Source: a bacterium (GTDB taxonomy: Bacteria; Cyanobacteriota; Vampirovibrionia; Obscuribacterales; JAKAZS01). Taken from it: a stretch of DNA of 36,033 nt. Below, one piece after another: positions 15,356 to 23,180 of the stretch (position 1 is the first letter of the stretch; the number at the start of each line of letters is the position of its first letter). Below the pieces are notes generated by a model, which saw only the letters and a program-made list of their open reading frames with translations, had not been told where the DNA came from and did not search any database. The stretch lies in NCBI GenBank assembly GCA_021815785.1, contig JAKAZS010000022.1, positions 1 through 36,033 of the forward strand, read 5' to 3'. A program made the translations under genes and the position numbers.

Positions 15356-16929
15356 TATAATTTTCTCCAACTATGTCCTTGGTTAGCTAGAAGTTGATTA
15401 CTCGATTCAGGCCCCCATGAACCAGCTTCATAATTGGGAAAGTTTTTCTGAGTATTAGTATGCCATAAGTTAATGACTGGATCTAAAAAAGCCCAGGACA
15501 AATTTACAAAGTCGGAACGAGAAAATAATGTAGAATCACCAAGTAAACAATCTAATATCAACCTTTCATAGGCACTAGGAGTTCTGGTACCAAAAGCCTG
15601 TCCATACTTAAAATCCATGTTTAAGGCTTTTAAATGGGTAGTAGTACCTGGCTGTTTTACCATTAATTTTAAAGAAATACCTTCATCTGGTTGAATTTGG
15701 ATTACTAAGGTGTTAGCAGCTAGAATACTGTCATTAAAACCAAAATAATTTTCATCGTTAAAAATTCGATGGGGTACACGATTAAATTCAATAGCTATTT
15801 CAGTAATCCCTTTGCCCAGCCGTTTGCCGGATCGTACATAAAAAGGGACATTGGCCCAACGCCAATTATCAATGTATAGCTTTAAAGCTACAAAAGTTTC
15901 GGTTTGCGAGTTTTGGTCAACTCCGGATTCTTCACGGTAGCCAACCACACTAGCCCCTGAGATATAACCAGCGCCATATTGTCCACTAATAGCACATTGT
16001 TCTAGATTGTTTAAATCAAGTGGTCGCAAAGCTCTTAAAACTTTAGCCTTTTCATCGCGGATAGCTTCAGAATCTAGAGAGCCAGGTGCTTCCATTGCTA
16101 CCATACCCAATAGCTGGAACATATGATTTTGCACCATATCGCGCATGGCTCCAGCTTCTTCATAATAGACACCACGACCTTCAACGCCTAATGTTTCTGC
16201 GTTAGTTATCTGAATATTGTTGATATGCTGATAATTCCACAATGGTTCAAAGATAGCATTAGCGAAACGTAATACCATAATGTTTTGCACGGTTTCTTTT
16301 CCTAGATAATGATCAATTCGATAGATTTGATTTTCATTAAAGACATCATGTAATTGATTGTCCAATTCTTTGCAAGTCTGTAAATCACGACCAAATGGTT
16401 TTTCGACAACGATTTTTGGCCAAATGTTGGCGTCTGAACTTGCTTTACCCCCCAAACCTACGTCATTGAGGTTTTTAATTATTGGCGAATAAAGGCTTGG
16501 GGGTGTAGACAAGTAAAAAACATTTTGGTTTTTTAGATTTAACGTTATTTCCAGATCTTGAATAGCTTTACGTAAGTTAAGATAGTCAGCATTGTTATCA
16601 ATGTTAACTGGGCAATAAGATAATTTGCTAATAAATTTAGTTAATTCAGCCGGGCTAGGGTTTAAATCAGTAGCAAATTTTTCAATAGCTTCACGCATTA
16701 ACTTTTGAAATTCCAAACTACTAAGTTGTGTTCGCGAGGAACCAATAATGGCAAATTTTTGCGGCAGTAAATTCTCCATGAATAAAGCCAATAAAGCTGG
16801 GATCAATTTACGCTTGGCAAGATCTCCATGGGCACCAAAAATAACCATAATAAAGGGGTGGGGATGTTTGATCAAATCAAGACCTTCTAACAGTGGATTT
16901 ACTGAGCTTTTACTTATTAAACTAGGCAT
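15355..16929 (-). CDS. zwf: Glucose-6-phosphate 1-dehydrogenase
   Basis: Catalyses the NADP-linked oxidation of glucose 6-phosphate that opens the oxidative pentose phosphate pathway. The 524 residues include the nucleotide fold IFGAHGDLAKRKLIPALLAL, where His34 replaces the Ser common in this loop. The catalytic motif RIDHYLGKETVQNIMVLRFAN lies near residue 205, and PFYVRSGKRLGKGITEI and LLGDSTLFSRSDFV are also present. The start has AAAGGAT about eight bases upstream. It is the first gene of the zwf-opcA-pgl-gnd operon, in which every junction overlaps or abuts. A 248-base upstream gap should contain the operon promoter; I could not fix its boxes with confidence. Confidence 0.98.
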   Translation of the reverse strand: MPSLISKSSVNPLLEGLDLIKHPHPFIMVIFGAHGDLAKRKLIPALLALFMENLLPQKFAIIGSSRTQLSSLEFQKLMREAIEKFATDLNPSPAELTKFISKLSYCPVNIDNNADYLNLRKAIQDLEITLNLKNQNVFYLSTPPSLYSPIIKNLNDVGLGGKASSDANIWPKIVVEKPFGRDLQTCKELDNQLHDVFNENQIYRIDHYLGKETVQNIMVLRFANAIFEPLWNYQHINNIQITNAETLGVEGRGVYYEEAGAMRDMVQNHMFQLLGMVAMEAPGSLDSEAIRDEKAKVLRALRPLDLNNLEQCAISGQYGAGYISGASVVGYREESGVDQNSQTETFVALKLYIDNWRWANVPFYVRSGKRLGKGITEIAIEFNRVPHRIFNDENYFGFNDSILAANTLVIQIQPDEGISLKLMVKQPGTTTHLKALNMDFKYGQAFGTRTPSAYERLILDCLLGDSTLFSRSDFVNLSWAFLDPVINLWHTNTQKNFPNYEAGSWGPESSNQLLANQGHSWRKL

Positions 16930-17177
16930 TGGTTTATCCTTTCAAACAACAGTACTTAAATAAAGATAACAAATAAAATAACTAATTCGGAAAATATATA
17001 GATATTCTTAATAGGTAGGTAAATGTTTCGCTAAAATAATATAGCTGACTTATGTAATCTGTTTGTTTATTTAGACATTGCTATTATGCTTGGGTTAATT
17101 TAACTTTAAATTCTTACGGATAATCGGCTTTTCAACATAAAGCTATTTCTCTTTAACGGCATTAACCTGTTTAATAT

Positions 17178-18068
17178 TCAAGATCTAGGTAGGCTTATTT
17201 GTTTGGGTAATTTAATATTTTTTAGCTTAATTGAAGCCTTTCCCATTATTAAAACTTTATGATTAGTAATTTTTAAATCACTTAATTCAATTTTGTAGCC
17301 TTTGGCACGATAGCGGTATAAATTAAGGATGGGATTAATAACCTTACTTATGGTTTGAGAAAAATCAGGACTATCAATGATATCGCAGGAGTTTATGGAT
17401 AAGTCTTTCAGCACAATGAATGAGCTGCCATCAAGAGCAGGTCTACCGGTAATCGTTAACAATGAGCCATTATCTACAGATGCACCGGTAGAAACTAAAA
17501 GTGCTTTAATAATTAATTTATCATTGTCAAAACTAACAGTTGGTTTTAATAATGATAAATTAACTTCACCAAAATCAGGTAATTTTATTTTAAAAGCTTT
17601 AAGCTTAGAAATTGTCTTTTGGTTATTAAGCATGGTAGCCACATCTGTTTGGCTAACTTTTAACTTAAAGTTAAATTCGACAGGCTGGTTAAAGGACAAA
17701 TAATTTTTATTAACTATTTTGCCATTCAGCGAATTCAAGGTTTGGGCAGTAAAATAATTAATTTTCAAACCTTGATAATGACTGTTAACAATTTTAATTT
17801 TAAGTGATTTTATTTTGTATTTCAAAAATTGATTTAATGAATAAAATTTTATAGTTAAGTGAACAAACCCCTTCACTTTATGACTAATAAAGCTATTACC
17901 AATAAAATCAGTAATCAACTCCGCTAGATACGTGATTCCGGTATAATTTTCCAATTTATCAATTTTTGTTAAAGTTACCGGCTGATTGCTTGGTGCCTCT
18001 TGGCTGAACGCTGCATTAATACTAAGCAAGGCTAAGCCAAAGGCTAAGGTTAATTGTGTGAATTTCAT
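17178..18068 (-). CDS. Exported DUF2993 (LmeA-like) lipid-binding protein
   Basis: A 296-residue protein with a Sec signal peptide (FTQLTLAFGLALLSINAAFS, probable cut before Gln-Glu-Ala). The mature part has the alternating beta-strand pattern of DUF2993/LmeA: INYFTAQTLNSLNGKIV, VEFNFKLKVSQTDVATMLNNQ, DGSSFIVLKDLSIN and a C-terminal KASIKLKNIKLP strand. LmeA in mycobacteria binds phospholipids in the periplasm, and related genes are common in cyanobacteria (family knowledge). It is the last gene of a four-gene minus-strand cluster and overlaps the upstream ICMT-like gene by four bases (ATGA). The context suggests envelope lipid handling (inference). Confidence 0.75.
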   Translation of the reverse strand: MKFTQLTLAFGLALLSINAAFSQEAPSNQPVTLTKIDKLENYTGITYLAELITDFIGNSFISHKVKGFVHLTIKFYSLNQFLKYKIKSLKIKIVNSHYQGLKINYFTAQTLNSLNGKIVNKNYLSFNQPVEFNFKLKVSQTDVATMLNNQKTISKLKAFKIKLPDFGEVNLSLLKPTVSFDNDKLIIKALLVSTGASVDNGSLLTITGRPALDGSSFIVLKDLSINSCDIIDSPDFSQTISKVINPILNLYRYRAKGYKIELSDLKITNHKVLIMGKASIKLKNIKLPKQISLPRS

Positions 18069-18718
18069 GAAGACTTTCGCCCGTAATTAGGGATAATTCT
18101 ATGCCAATTCAAGGATTTGGCATAGGCAATATATTCATCACCAAATTCTTTGGTTAATAAATTTTCTTCATATTTAGCTCGCCGTAGCCATAGATAGGCA
18201 CCTGGGTAGAGGCAAATAACTAGTGAAAGTGGAGATACGGCAATTAGCGCTGCACCGAATAACGACTGAATAATACCAGAATAAACTGGATGCATAACGA
18301 TTCCAAGCAAACCTTTTTGCGAGATTTTATGATTAGGTAATATTTCCGAATCGGTCGAAAAATTATTACCTAAAGAATACCATCCGCCAATCATAAAAAT
18401 TAAGCCATGGATTAATATAACCAAACCAATAATCGTGATCAAATTAGCTAAATCTGGCTGTAAAAGCGTATTTAGACTTAATAAATAGGCTATTGGCGCA
18501 GGAAAGATAATTAACTGATTATATTGCCAAAATGCGATAATTAAAATTCCAATATTAACAATAGCCATAATTTGGGGCAGGCGTTGAATAAAAAAATTAC
18601 TTTCATATACAATACCAGTTCCCCTCCTCGTCAGACCTTTAGTAAATACAGGCAAGGAAATTAAAATGGCAATGCCCAGTATAAGAAGTAGCGCTAAAGT
18701 AAAATTTAATGGTGTCAT
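18065..18718 (-). CDS. ICMT-like integral membrane methyltransferase
   Basis: A 217-residue protein with five to six helices and the C-terminal signature of isoprenylcysteine carboxyl methyltransferase and phospholipid methyltransferase relatives. The signature runs from Gly-Ile-Val-Met-His-Pro-Val-Tyr-Ser-Gly (about residue 142), through a hydrophobic helix, to RRAKYEENLLTKEFGDEYIAY. The His-Pro and the Glu-Glu pair are the residues that contact S-adenosylmethionine and substrate in this superfamily. The bacterial substrate is unknown; small membrane lipids or quinones are plausible. It is coupled by an ATGA overlap to the DUF2993 gene and lies eight bases after the LolA-like gene. Confidence 0.82.
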   Translation of the reverse strand: MTPLNFTLALLLILGIAILISLPVFTKGLTRRGTGIVYESNFFIQRLPQIMAIVNIGILIIAFWQYNQLIIFPAPIAYLLSLNTLLQPDLANLITIIGLVILIHGLIFMIGGWYSLGNNFSTDSEILPNHKISQKGLLGIVMHPVYSGIIQSLFGAALIAVSPLSLVICLYPGAYLWLRRAKYEENLLTKEFGDEYIAYAKSLNWHRIIPNYGRKSS

Positions 18719-18726
18719 ATCTGAAA

Positions 18727-19473
18727 TTAAGGCTGAAAAACCGAATCATTTATTGTTGCAGTAGTATTAATATTATAAAATTTTGAATAACAGTATAATT
18801 TACCATTGTTATAGTCAAGCCAATGAATTGGTAAAAAATTTTGGCTGTCAAATAAAACCCGTTTATATAAAACATTATTGTTATAGACGTCTAAAATAAA
18901 ATAATTGGTCTTTAAATCATTTATTAAATGGGGCTTTAAAGTCACCAGGCATTTCATGCCTTTATTTATATAAGATTTTAAAGCGTAAGCTAAAGATAAA
19001 AAATCAGATTCCACCATATTATACCCGTTAAGACATTTAAGGTCATCGTCATATTTATCAAGCGTGACTTTGACTATTTTAAATAATCCGCCAGGATGAG
19101 CCGTAACTTTATTGTTATTGCTTAAAACTGCTACACTGCCATTACGTTTGCCCGACGTTTGTTCAATTCGCATTAATTTTGGTTCTTTAAAATACATTTT
19201 TCCCGATTCAGTTTCTGATTGATTTTTTTTATAAACAGTCATTAAGTATTCAAAAGTATAAGAATTTAATTTTTTATAACGTTCTAACAAGGAATTTACA
19301 AAATTACCACCACCGGATGTATCAGTTAAGATACAATCAAGTGGGCTGTTGGTCTTAATCTTAGCGAAGAGAATTGCCGTATTATTGTCAGAATTTTGAG
19401 CTAGAGCTACATTATATCCTTGATTAGTAAATATAATACTGATCAACAAAATTATTTTAGGGATGGTTTTCAT
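18727..19473 (-). CDS. Exported LolA/DUF1571-like protein
   Basis: A 248-residue protein with a Sec signal peptide (IPKIILLISIIFTNQGYNVALA, likely cut before Gln-Asn). The mature part follows the DUF1571/LolA-like pattern: a helix LLERYKKLNSYTFEYLMTVYK, then Lys-Met-Tyr-Phe-Lys-Glu-Pro-Lys-Leu-Met-Arg-Ile-Glu, later strands, and a C-terminal VLFDSQNFLPIHWLDYNNG. Proteins of this fold bind lipids or lipoprotein acyl chains in the periplasm. It stands between the exported methyltransferase gene (32 bases upstream) and the ICMT-like gene. The ribosome site is weak. Assignment to DUF1571 rather than another LolA-like family is tentative. Confidence 0.68.
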   Translation of the reverse strand: MKTIPKIILLISIIFTNQGYNVALAQNSDNNTAILFAKIKTNSPLDCILTDTSGGGNFVNSLLERYKKLNSYTFEYLMTVYKKNQSETESGKMYFKEPKLMRIEQTSGKRNGSVAVLSNNNKVTAHPGGLFKIVKVTLDKYDDDLKCLNGYNMVESDFLSLAYALKSYINKGMKCLVTLKPHLINDLKTNYFILDVYNNNVLYKRVLFDSQNFLPIHWLDYNNGKLYCYSKFYNINTTATINDSVFQP

Positions 19474-19505
19474 TGTAGTTTTTTAAGCTCTGGATTATTA
19501 ATGAA

Positions 19506-20195
19506 TTATTGAAAAATCAAAAAATATTGGTTAGGGAGGAAAGTCTCTTTGGCAATAAGTTTAAAACCAGCCTGTTTAAATTCATTAATAACTTCCACTT
19601 CACTTAATCGATGCTTTAGCGGTGGCCCCATTGGCGATGATTGATTAAAATCAATGTCAACTACTTTAGCTTGCAGGTTTAAACAAGTTTTCAAATTCTT
19701 TAAATACTCAATTCGCTTGTCGATATGATGATAAGTATCAACAATAATGACTATATCAACAGGTTCAGGAAGTTCAAGTTTATTCATATTGGTTTTAATA
19801 GCTTTAAGGTTAGTTAATTTTTCATGTTTAGCTAATTTATTTAAAAATTTAATCATATCATTTTCAAAATCTACGGCATAAACGGTAGCCTTAGGATAGG
19901 CTTTGGCAATTCGTGCTGAAAAATAACCAGTTCCGGCACCAATATCGGCAATACGATCGTTATCTTTAATATCTAAAGCTTTGATTACAGCATTAGGCTT
20001 TTGCCATTCATCACGGGCACTGTCATCAAAAACTTTGGTCCATTCATTAGCATTGGTAAATCTTTTATGGTAAGCAGGCTTAATAGTACTAGTACTTTGA
20101 GCTTTAGCCAGACATTGACTATAAGCTAAAACTACAGCTCCTAAGACACAAGTAGTTTTAAGCAAAGTCTTTAAAACGTTAGGGAATTTAATCAT
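19506..20195 (-). CDS. Class I SAM methyltransferase with N-terminal signal sequence
   Basis: A 229-residue protein. Residues 1-33 are a signal-like segment (basic start, then LLKTTCVLGAVVLAYSQCLA and a possible Ala-Lys-Ala cut). From residue ~56 a Rossmann-like class I methyltransferase follows. Motif I is DIGAGTG at 84-90, an acidic motif II residue lies in VYAVDFEND, and a post-motif VDTYHH is present. Domain length is sufficient for an active enzyme. The odd point is the apparent export, because S-adenosylmethionine is not expected in the periplasm; the segment may instead be a membrane anchor. It is the first gene of the four-gene envelope cluster and has GAGG seven bases before its ATG. 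Confidence 0.85.
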   Translation of the reverse strand: MIKFPNVLKTLLKTTCVLGAVVLAYSQCLAKAQSTSTIKPAYHKRFTNANEWTKVFDDSARDEWQKPNAVIKALDIKDNDRIADIGAGTGYFSARIAKAYPKATVYAVDFENDMIKFLNKLAKHEKLTNLKAIKTNMNKLELPEPVDIVIIVDTYHHIDKRIEYLKNLKTCLNLQAKVVDIDFNQSSPMGPPLKHRLSEVEVINEFKQAGFKLIAKETFLPNQYFLIFQ

Positions 20196-20272
20196 GGGTA
20201 TACCTCTTAGATTTATAATGATTACATTGTCTAATAAAAAAGACAGTAATTTGCTAAAATTAATAATAAAGT

Positions 20273-20310
20273 AAAAAAAATATATTTACTAGTTAAGTGC
20301 AACTAGTAAA
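20273..20310 (-). terminator. Rho-independent terminator of lexA
   Basis: On the minus strand, downstream of the lexA stop, a perfect 10-bp stem TTTACTAGTT/AACTAGTAAA (arms 20301-20310 and 20285-20294) closes a six-base loop. It is followed by TATATTTTTTTT. This is a standard intrinsic terminator, 23 bases beyond the lexA stop, and it separates lexA from the methyltransferase cluster. Confidence 0.85.
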
Positions 20311-20332
20311 AGTAACAGAATTTAACCATTAA

Positions 20333-21061
20333 CTAAAATTTTCTAAATAAGCCTACGACAACTCCTTGAATAGTAAGATTACTCGACTTGTCAATTGTAA
20401 TCGGCTGGAGGTTTTCATTAGCTGGAACTAGTTTAATACTGTCTTTATCTTTATAAAATCGTTTAACTGTTGCATTACCATCATCAAGCAAAGCGATGAC
20501 AATATCACCATTATTGGGTGAAGGGTTGGGCTTGACAATAACAAAATCACCATGATTAATACCAGCATCAATCATTGAATCACCTTTAACTTTTAATGCA
20601 AAACAGCCTATTTTAGCATAATGTGATTCAAGTTCAAGTTTTTGCGGATCTTCAATGGCATCAATACCACTACCAGCTGAAATAGTGCCCATAATATTTA
20701 ACGTTGGTTCACTTATGCTGATTTTAGGAGGAAAAGCTATGGTATTAGAATCATTATGACTACTGTCAATTTGAGCATTAAAAATTTCCGCAACGACATC
20801 ATTAAGTTTGAGCGAACGTTTTAAATTAGCATTCCAGTTAACCAGGCCTTTACGTTTTAATGCTTCCAAATGCTGTGAAATAGTCATACGATTTCGGACA
20901 TTTATACCTTCAGCTAATTCCGATAGTGATGGCGGATAGCCATTTTTTTTCATCAGCACAGCTATTAAGTTTAAAACTTCGCGCTGACGTGGTGGCAAGT
21001 TTTCAATAGCTTGGTTAGCTTCACTTGTTTCTAGAATAGCTGTCGTTTCAAAATTTTTCAT
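20333..21061 (-). CDS. lexA: SOS repressor LexA
   Basis: Transcriptional repressor that is inactivated by RecA-stimulated self-cleavage upon DNA damage. The 242 residues include an N-terminal winged helix (PRQREVLNLIAVLMKKNGYPPSLSELAEGI) with recognition helix NRMTISQHLEALKRKGLV. The cleavage site is Ala129-Gly130 (TISAGSG), and the catalytic dyad is Ser162 (GDSMIDAG) and Lys200 (ATVKRF). All residues needed for self-cleavage are present, unlike some cyanobacterial LexA proteins. There is a ~20-residue N-terminal extension and a long linker (~85-120) relative to the E. coli protein. The start has only a weak ribosome site. I could not identify a known LexA box upstream. Confidence 0.96.
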   Translation of the reverse strand: MKNFETTAILETSEANQAIENLPPRQREVLNLIAVLMKKNGYPPSLSELAEGINVRNRMTISQHLEALKRKGLVNWNANLKRSLKLNDVVAEIFNAQIDSSHNDSNTIAFPPKISISEPTLNIMGTISAGSGIDAIEDPQKLELESHYAKIGCFALKVKGDSMIDAGINHGDFVIVKPNPSPNNGDIVIALLDDGNATVKRFYKDKDSIKLVPANENLQPITIDKSSNLTIQGVVVGLFRKF

Positions 21062-21155
21062 TTAATTAGACCTTTACGATATTTTAAGTTTATTTTAATA
21101 GTGGTGCATTAAAGTTATGCAATTATAGTTAGTATCAAAATCATAACCATACATA

Positions 21156-21165
21156 AGTATATACT
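21156..21165. promoter_or_regulatory. Short palindrome upstream of lexA
   Basis: AGTATATACT is a perfect 10-base palindrome about 95 bases upstream of the lexA start, in an AT-rich gap. It could be a LexA operator of an unfamiliar type, because lexA genes are usually autoregulated. In such AT-rich DNA a chance palindrome is also likely. Confidence 0.2.
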
Positions 21166-21191
21166 GCTTTTAAAATCTTGTCTAGAGTTAA

Positions 21192-21233
21192 TTTAAAAGT
21201 TTGTATTTAAAAAAAAATATATAAACTTTTAAA
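21192..21233 (-). terminator. AT-rich inverted repeat after thymidylate kinase-like gene
   Basis: Perfect 11-base arms TTTAAAAGTTT (21192-21202) and AAACTTTTAAA (21223-21233) flank a 20-base loop. The structure begins three bases after the stop of the 21237-21947 gene. No U-tract follows the stem on the minus strand (a T run lies in the loop), so it may stabilise the RNA 3' end rather than terminate efficiently. Confidence 0.4.
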
Positions 21234-21236
21234 AAA

Positions 21237-21947
21237 TCAGAAATTAACTGTTGTTTCCAATAATTTTTTAACCGATTGCCGAAGTTTCTTTTGAACCTCA
21301 TCAATTTCCAAATCAGCTTCAATGCTGATAAAGTTAAATTCATTTACCATTTGTTCGTATTCGTGAATTATTTGAGCCTGGTATAATTCAAATGACTGAT
21401 ACAAGTCCGTAGACATACCAATATCACGGCCCGATTCATAAAAATCGAGCGAGCCTCGAGTCGTAATTATCCTCTTTAAGAGGGGTTTTAGTGGCATATT
21501 TAAATAAAAGACTAAGTCTGGTTCTATGGCATATTCGTATAATTTTCTTACCCAATTAGGATCAGCGCCTCGGACAACGTCACGAGCCAAGGCCGTGTAA
21601 ATATAGCGATCGGCCACAACAATAAGACCAGCCTTTAACGCTGGTTCAATAATACTATTTAATCTATCCGCTAAATCTGTAGCATACAATAAGGAAAAGG
21701 TAATTGTATTTAAAGCGTTTTTTGATTTTGCCTTATCAATGACACGCGAAATTAATTCTGAAGATTTCCATCCGGTAACAACTACTCCGTAACCTTCAAT
21801 AGCTAACCAGTTCTGTAAAAGTAACGTTTGCGTACTGCGCCCTACCCCGTCAGTTCCTTCTAATACGATTAGTTTGCCGGGATAAATATTTTTTTTTAGG
21901 GTTAAGGTATTGGATTTGGTTTCTAATTTGCGTTGATTGGCTACCAT
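21237..21947 (-). CDS. Thymidylate kinase-like protein, paralogue with P-loop Lys to Arg
   Basis: A 236-residue P-loop kinase of the thymidylate kinase (Tmk) superfamily. Its P-loop reads GTDGVGRST (residues 31-39), with Arg37 where Tmk has the phosphate-binding Lys. The remaining framework is intact: IVVADRYIYTALARDVVRG (the Asp-Arg-Tyr motif), a dimer-type helix FSLLYATDLADRLN, and a lid-like region LKRIITTRGSLDFYESG. It aligns end to end with the gene 45 bases upstream, which keeps the Lys. It may have altered nucleotide use, form a heterodimer with that protein, or be a pseudo-kinase (inference). The start has GGAG six bases upstream. An extra ~15 residues precede the domain. Confidence 0.85.
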   Translation of the reverse strand: MVANQRKLETKSNTLTLKKNIYPGKLIVLEGTDGVGRSTQTLLLQNWLAIEGYGVVVTGWKSSELISRVIDKAKSKNALNTITFSLLYATDLADRLNSIIEPALKAGLIVVADRYIYTALARDVVRGADPNWVRKLYEYAIEPDLVFYLNMPLKPLLKRIITTRGSLDFYESGRDIGMSTDLYQSFELYQAQIIHEYEQMVNEFNFISIEADLEIDEVQKKLRQSVKKLLETTVNF

Positions 21948-21992
21948 TGCGTTCTCCGTATCAAATTTGGTTTTGTTAATTTAATTTATCCA

Positions 21993-22649
21993 TTATAAGT
22001 CAATTAGCTGTGATACTGTCTCTCTAAATAATAATTGTTGATCATGAATCGGCCTAGTTGCTGGCATTATATGAAAGCTATATTCATTAGCCATCGTATC
22101 GTATTCATTGATAATCATAGACTGAAAAATTTGGTATGATTCTCGCGGATCGCTAGAAATCCCTAAATCCATTCCCGATTCGTAATACCCCGGCAATCTT
22201 GAATTAGCAATTCTTTCCAGTGATACTTCCACTGGTACCTGAAAATAGAAAGATCCATCGGGTCTTATGGCAAAACCATATAAATTTCTTACCCAATCTT
22301 TGTCAACACCGCGCGCTACATCACGAGCAAAAGCTGTAAAGCAGTAGCGATCCGCTAAAACAATTAAACCGGCTTTTAAAGCTGGGATAATCACGTTTTC
22401 CAGCCTATCAGCAAAATCGGTCGCATGCAAAATGCTAAAAGTCACCGGGATCAATGAATTGCTCCGTTTAGCTTGTTTAATTGTTTTGGAAATAAGTTTG
22501 GACGAATTCCATTCGGTAAAAATAACATGATGCCCTAATGATTCCAGCCAGTTTCTTAAAAGATCTAGCTGGGTTGATTTTCCGGATCCATCAACGCCCT
22601 CAACAACTAAAAGTTTACCGGGATATCCATGTTTTTGATTTAAGCGCAT
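21993..22649 (-). CDS. Thymidylate kinase (dTMP kinase) family protein
   Basis: A 218-residue kinase with a canonical P-loop VEGVDGSGKSTQ (Lys24). It also has the Asp-Arg-Tyr motif in LIVLADRYCFTAFARDVARG, the helix FSILHATDFADRLE, and a lid-like segment LERIANSRLPGYYESG. Tmk phosphorylates dTMP to dTDP in DNA precursor synthesis. The Asp-Arg-Tyr-Cys-Phe-Thr-Ala-Phe-Ala-Arg-Asp stretch belongs to a branch somewhat different from E. coli Tmk, so the true substrate could be another nucleotide. It is the first of two tandem paralogues and has GAGG five bases before the ATG. Its upstream side faces the divergent secretion operon. Confidence 0.85.
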   Translation of the reverse strand: MRLNQKHGYPGKLLVVEGVDGSGKSTQLDLLRNWLESLGHHVIFTEWNSSKLISKTIKQAKRSNSLIPVTFSILHATDFADRLENVIIPALKAGLIVLADRYCFTAFARDVARGVDKDWVRNLYGFAIRPDGSFYFQVPVEVSLERIANSRLPGYYESGMDLGISSDPRESYQIFQSMIINEYDTMANEYSFHIMPATRPIHDQQLLFRETVSQLIDL

Positions 22650-22791
22650 ATAATCCTCACTGAAGTTGTACCTTAAGCATATGCGTAGAGATATATAATT
22701 TAGAAAAAAATACTTATTTATATACTTAATATTAATTTTAAATATTTATTTACGTTATATATTAAGGTTAAACATTAAATTTAATATAAAA

Positions 22792-22820
22792 ATTATATTA
22801 TATTTTTTAATTAAATTCAA
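22792..22820 (-). promoter_or_regulatory. Candidate promoter for the thymidylate kinase pair
   Basis: Read on the minus strand, TTGAAT (22820-22815) is followed after 17 bases by a perfect TATAAT (22797-22792). Transcription from it would give a leader of about 135 bases before the 22649 start. The surrounding DNA is extremely AT rich, so chance matches are likely. Confidence 0.35.
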
Positions 22821-23045
22821 ATATTGGCATTTATAATCCTAATGTGCATATGTACAGTTTGTTTGACTAATTCAATAACTAATACTTGGGTTAAAGTATT
22901 TGTATTTACAACCCTTCGTGCATATACATAAATTAATTTTAAAGGTAATTATAAAGGTCAAGCCGTTTTTATCGATAATTTTCAATAAACTGACCTTACT
23001 TTTTACGGTTAACAGTTTTGTGGCTATTACCGTTAACCAAAAATT

Positions 23046-23085
23046 TTGACAGGTCTTATGGGAATATTCCCATAATTATGGGAAT
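23046..23085 (+). promoter_or_regulatory. Promoter with palindromic operator for the type IV secretion operon
   Basis: A perfect -35 box TTGACA (23046-23051) lies 19 bases before CATAAT (23071-23076). Between them and covering the -10 is a perfect 20-base palindrome, TTATGGGAATATTCCCATAA (23056-23075). It is followed directly by a third copy of the half-site TTATGGGAAT (23076-23085) over the expected start of transcription. This is the geometry of a repressor operator that blocks RNA polymerase. The binding protein is unknown. The leader to the ATG at 23181 would be about 98 bases. The 19-base spacer is longer than the 17-base ideal. Confidence 0.6.
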
Positions 23086-23180
23086 AACCCGACTTTACTT
23101 GTTGCCCGCAAAGATATAACTTAATTGATAGCAAACCGATTTAGGGTAAGCCCAACTCAATAAAGATAAGGTGCAGGAAA

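Larger units (their letters stand above)
22650..23180. other. 531-base AT-rich divergent intergenic control region
   Basis: The only gene-free stretch above 300 bases. It separates the kinase pair (minus) from the secretion operon (plus). It holds a plausible minus-strand promoter (22792-22820) and a plus-strand promoter overlapping a palindromic operator (23046-23085). It also holds several inverted repeats: AAGGTCA at 22954-22960 with TGACCTT at 22991-22997, and GGTTAAC at 23007-23013 with GTTAACC at 23032-23038. GTGCATAT occurs twice (22844 and 22919). I see no tRNA or protein-coding frame. Confidence 0.6.

Noticed and set aside
21062-21236. Known LexA (SOS) box upstream of lexA
   Set aside because: I could not find GAAC-N4-GTTC, CTG-N10-CAG or a cyanobacterial-type box; only a short AT-rich palindrome is present.
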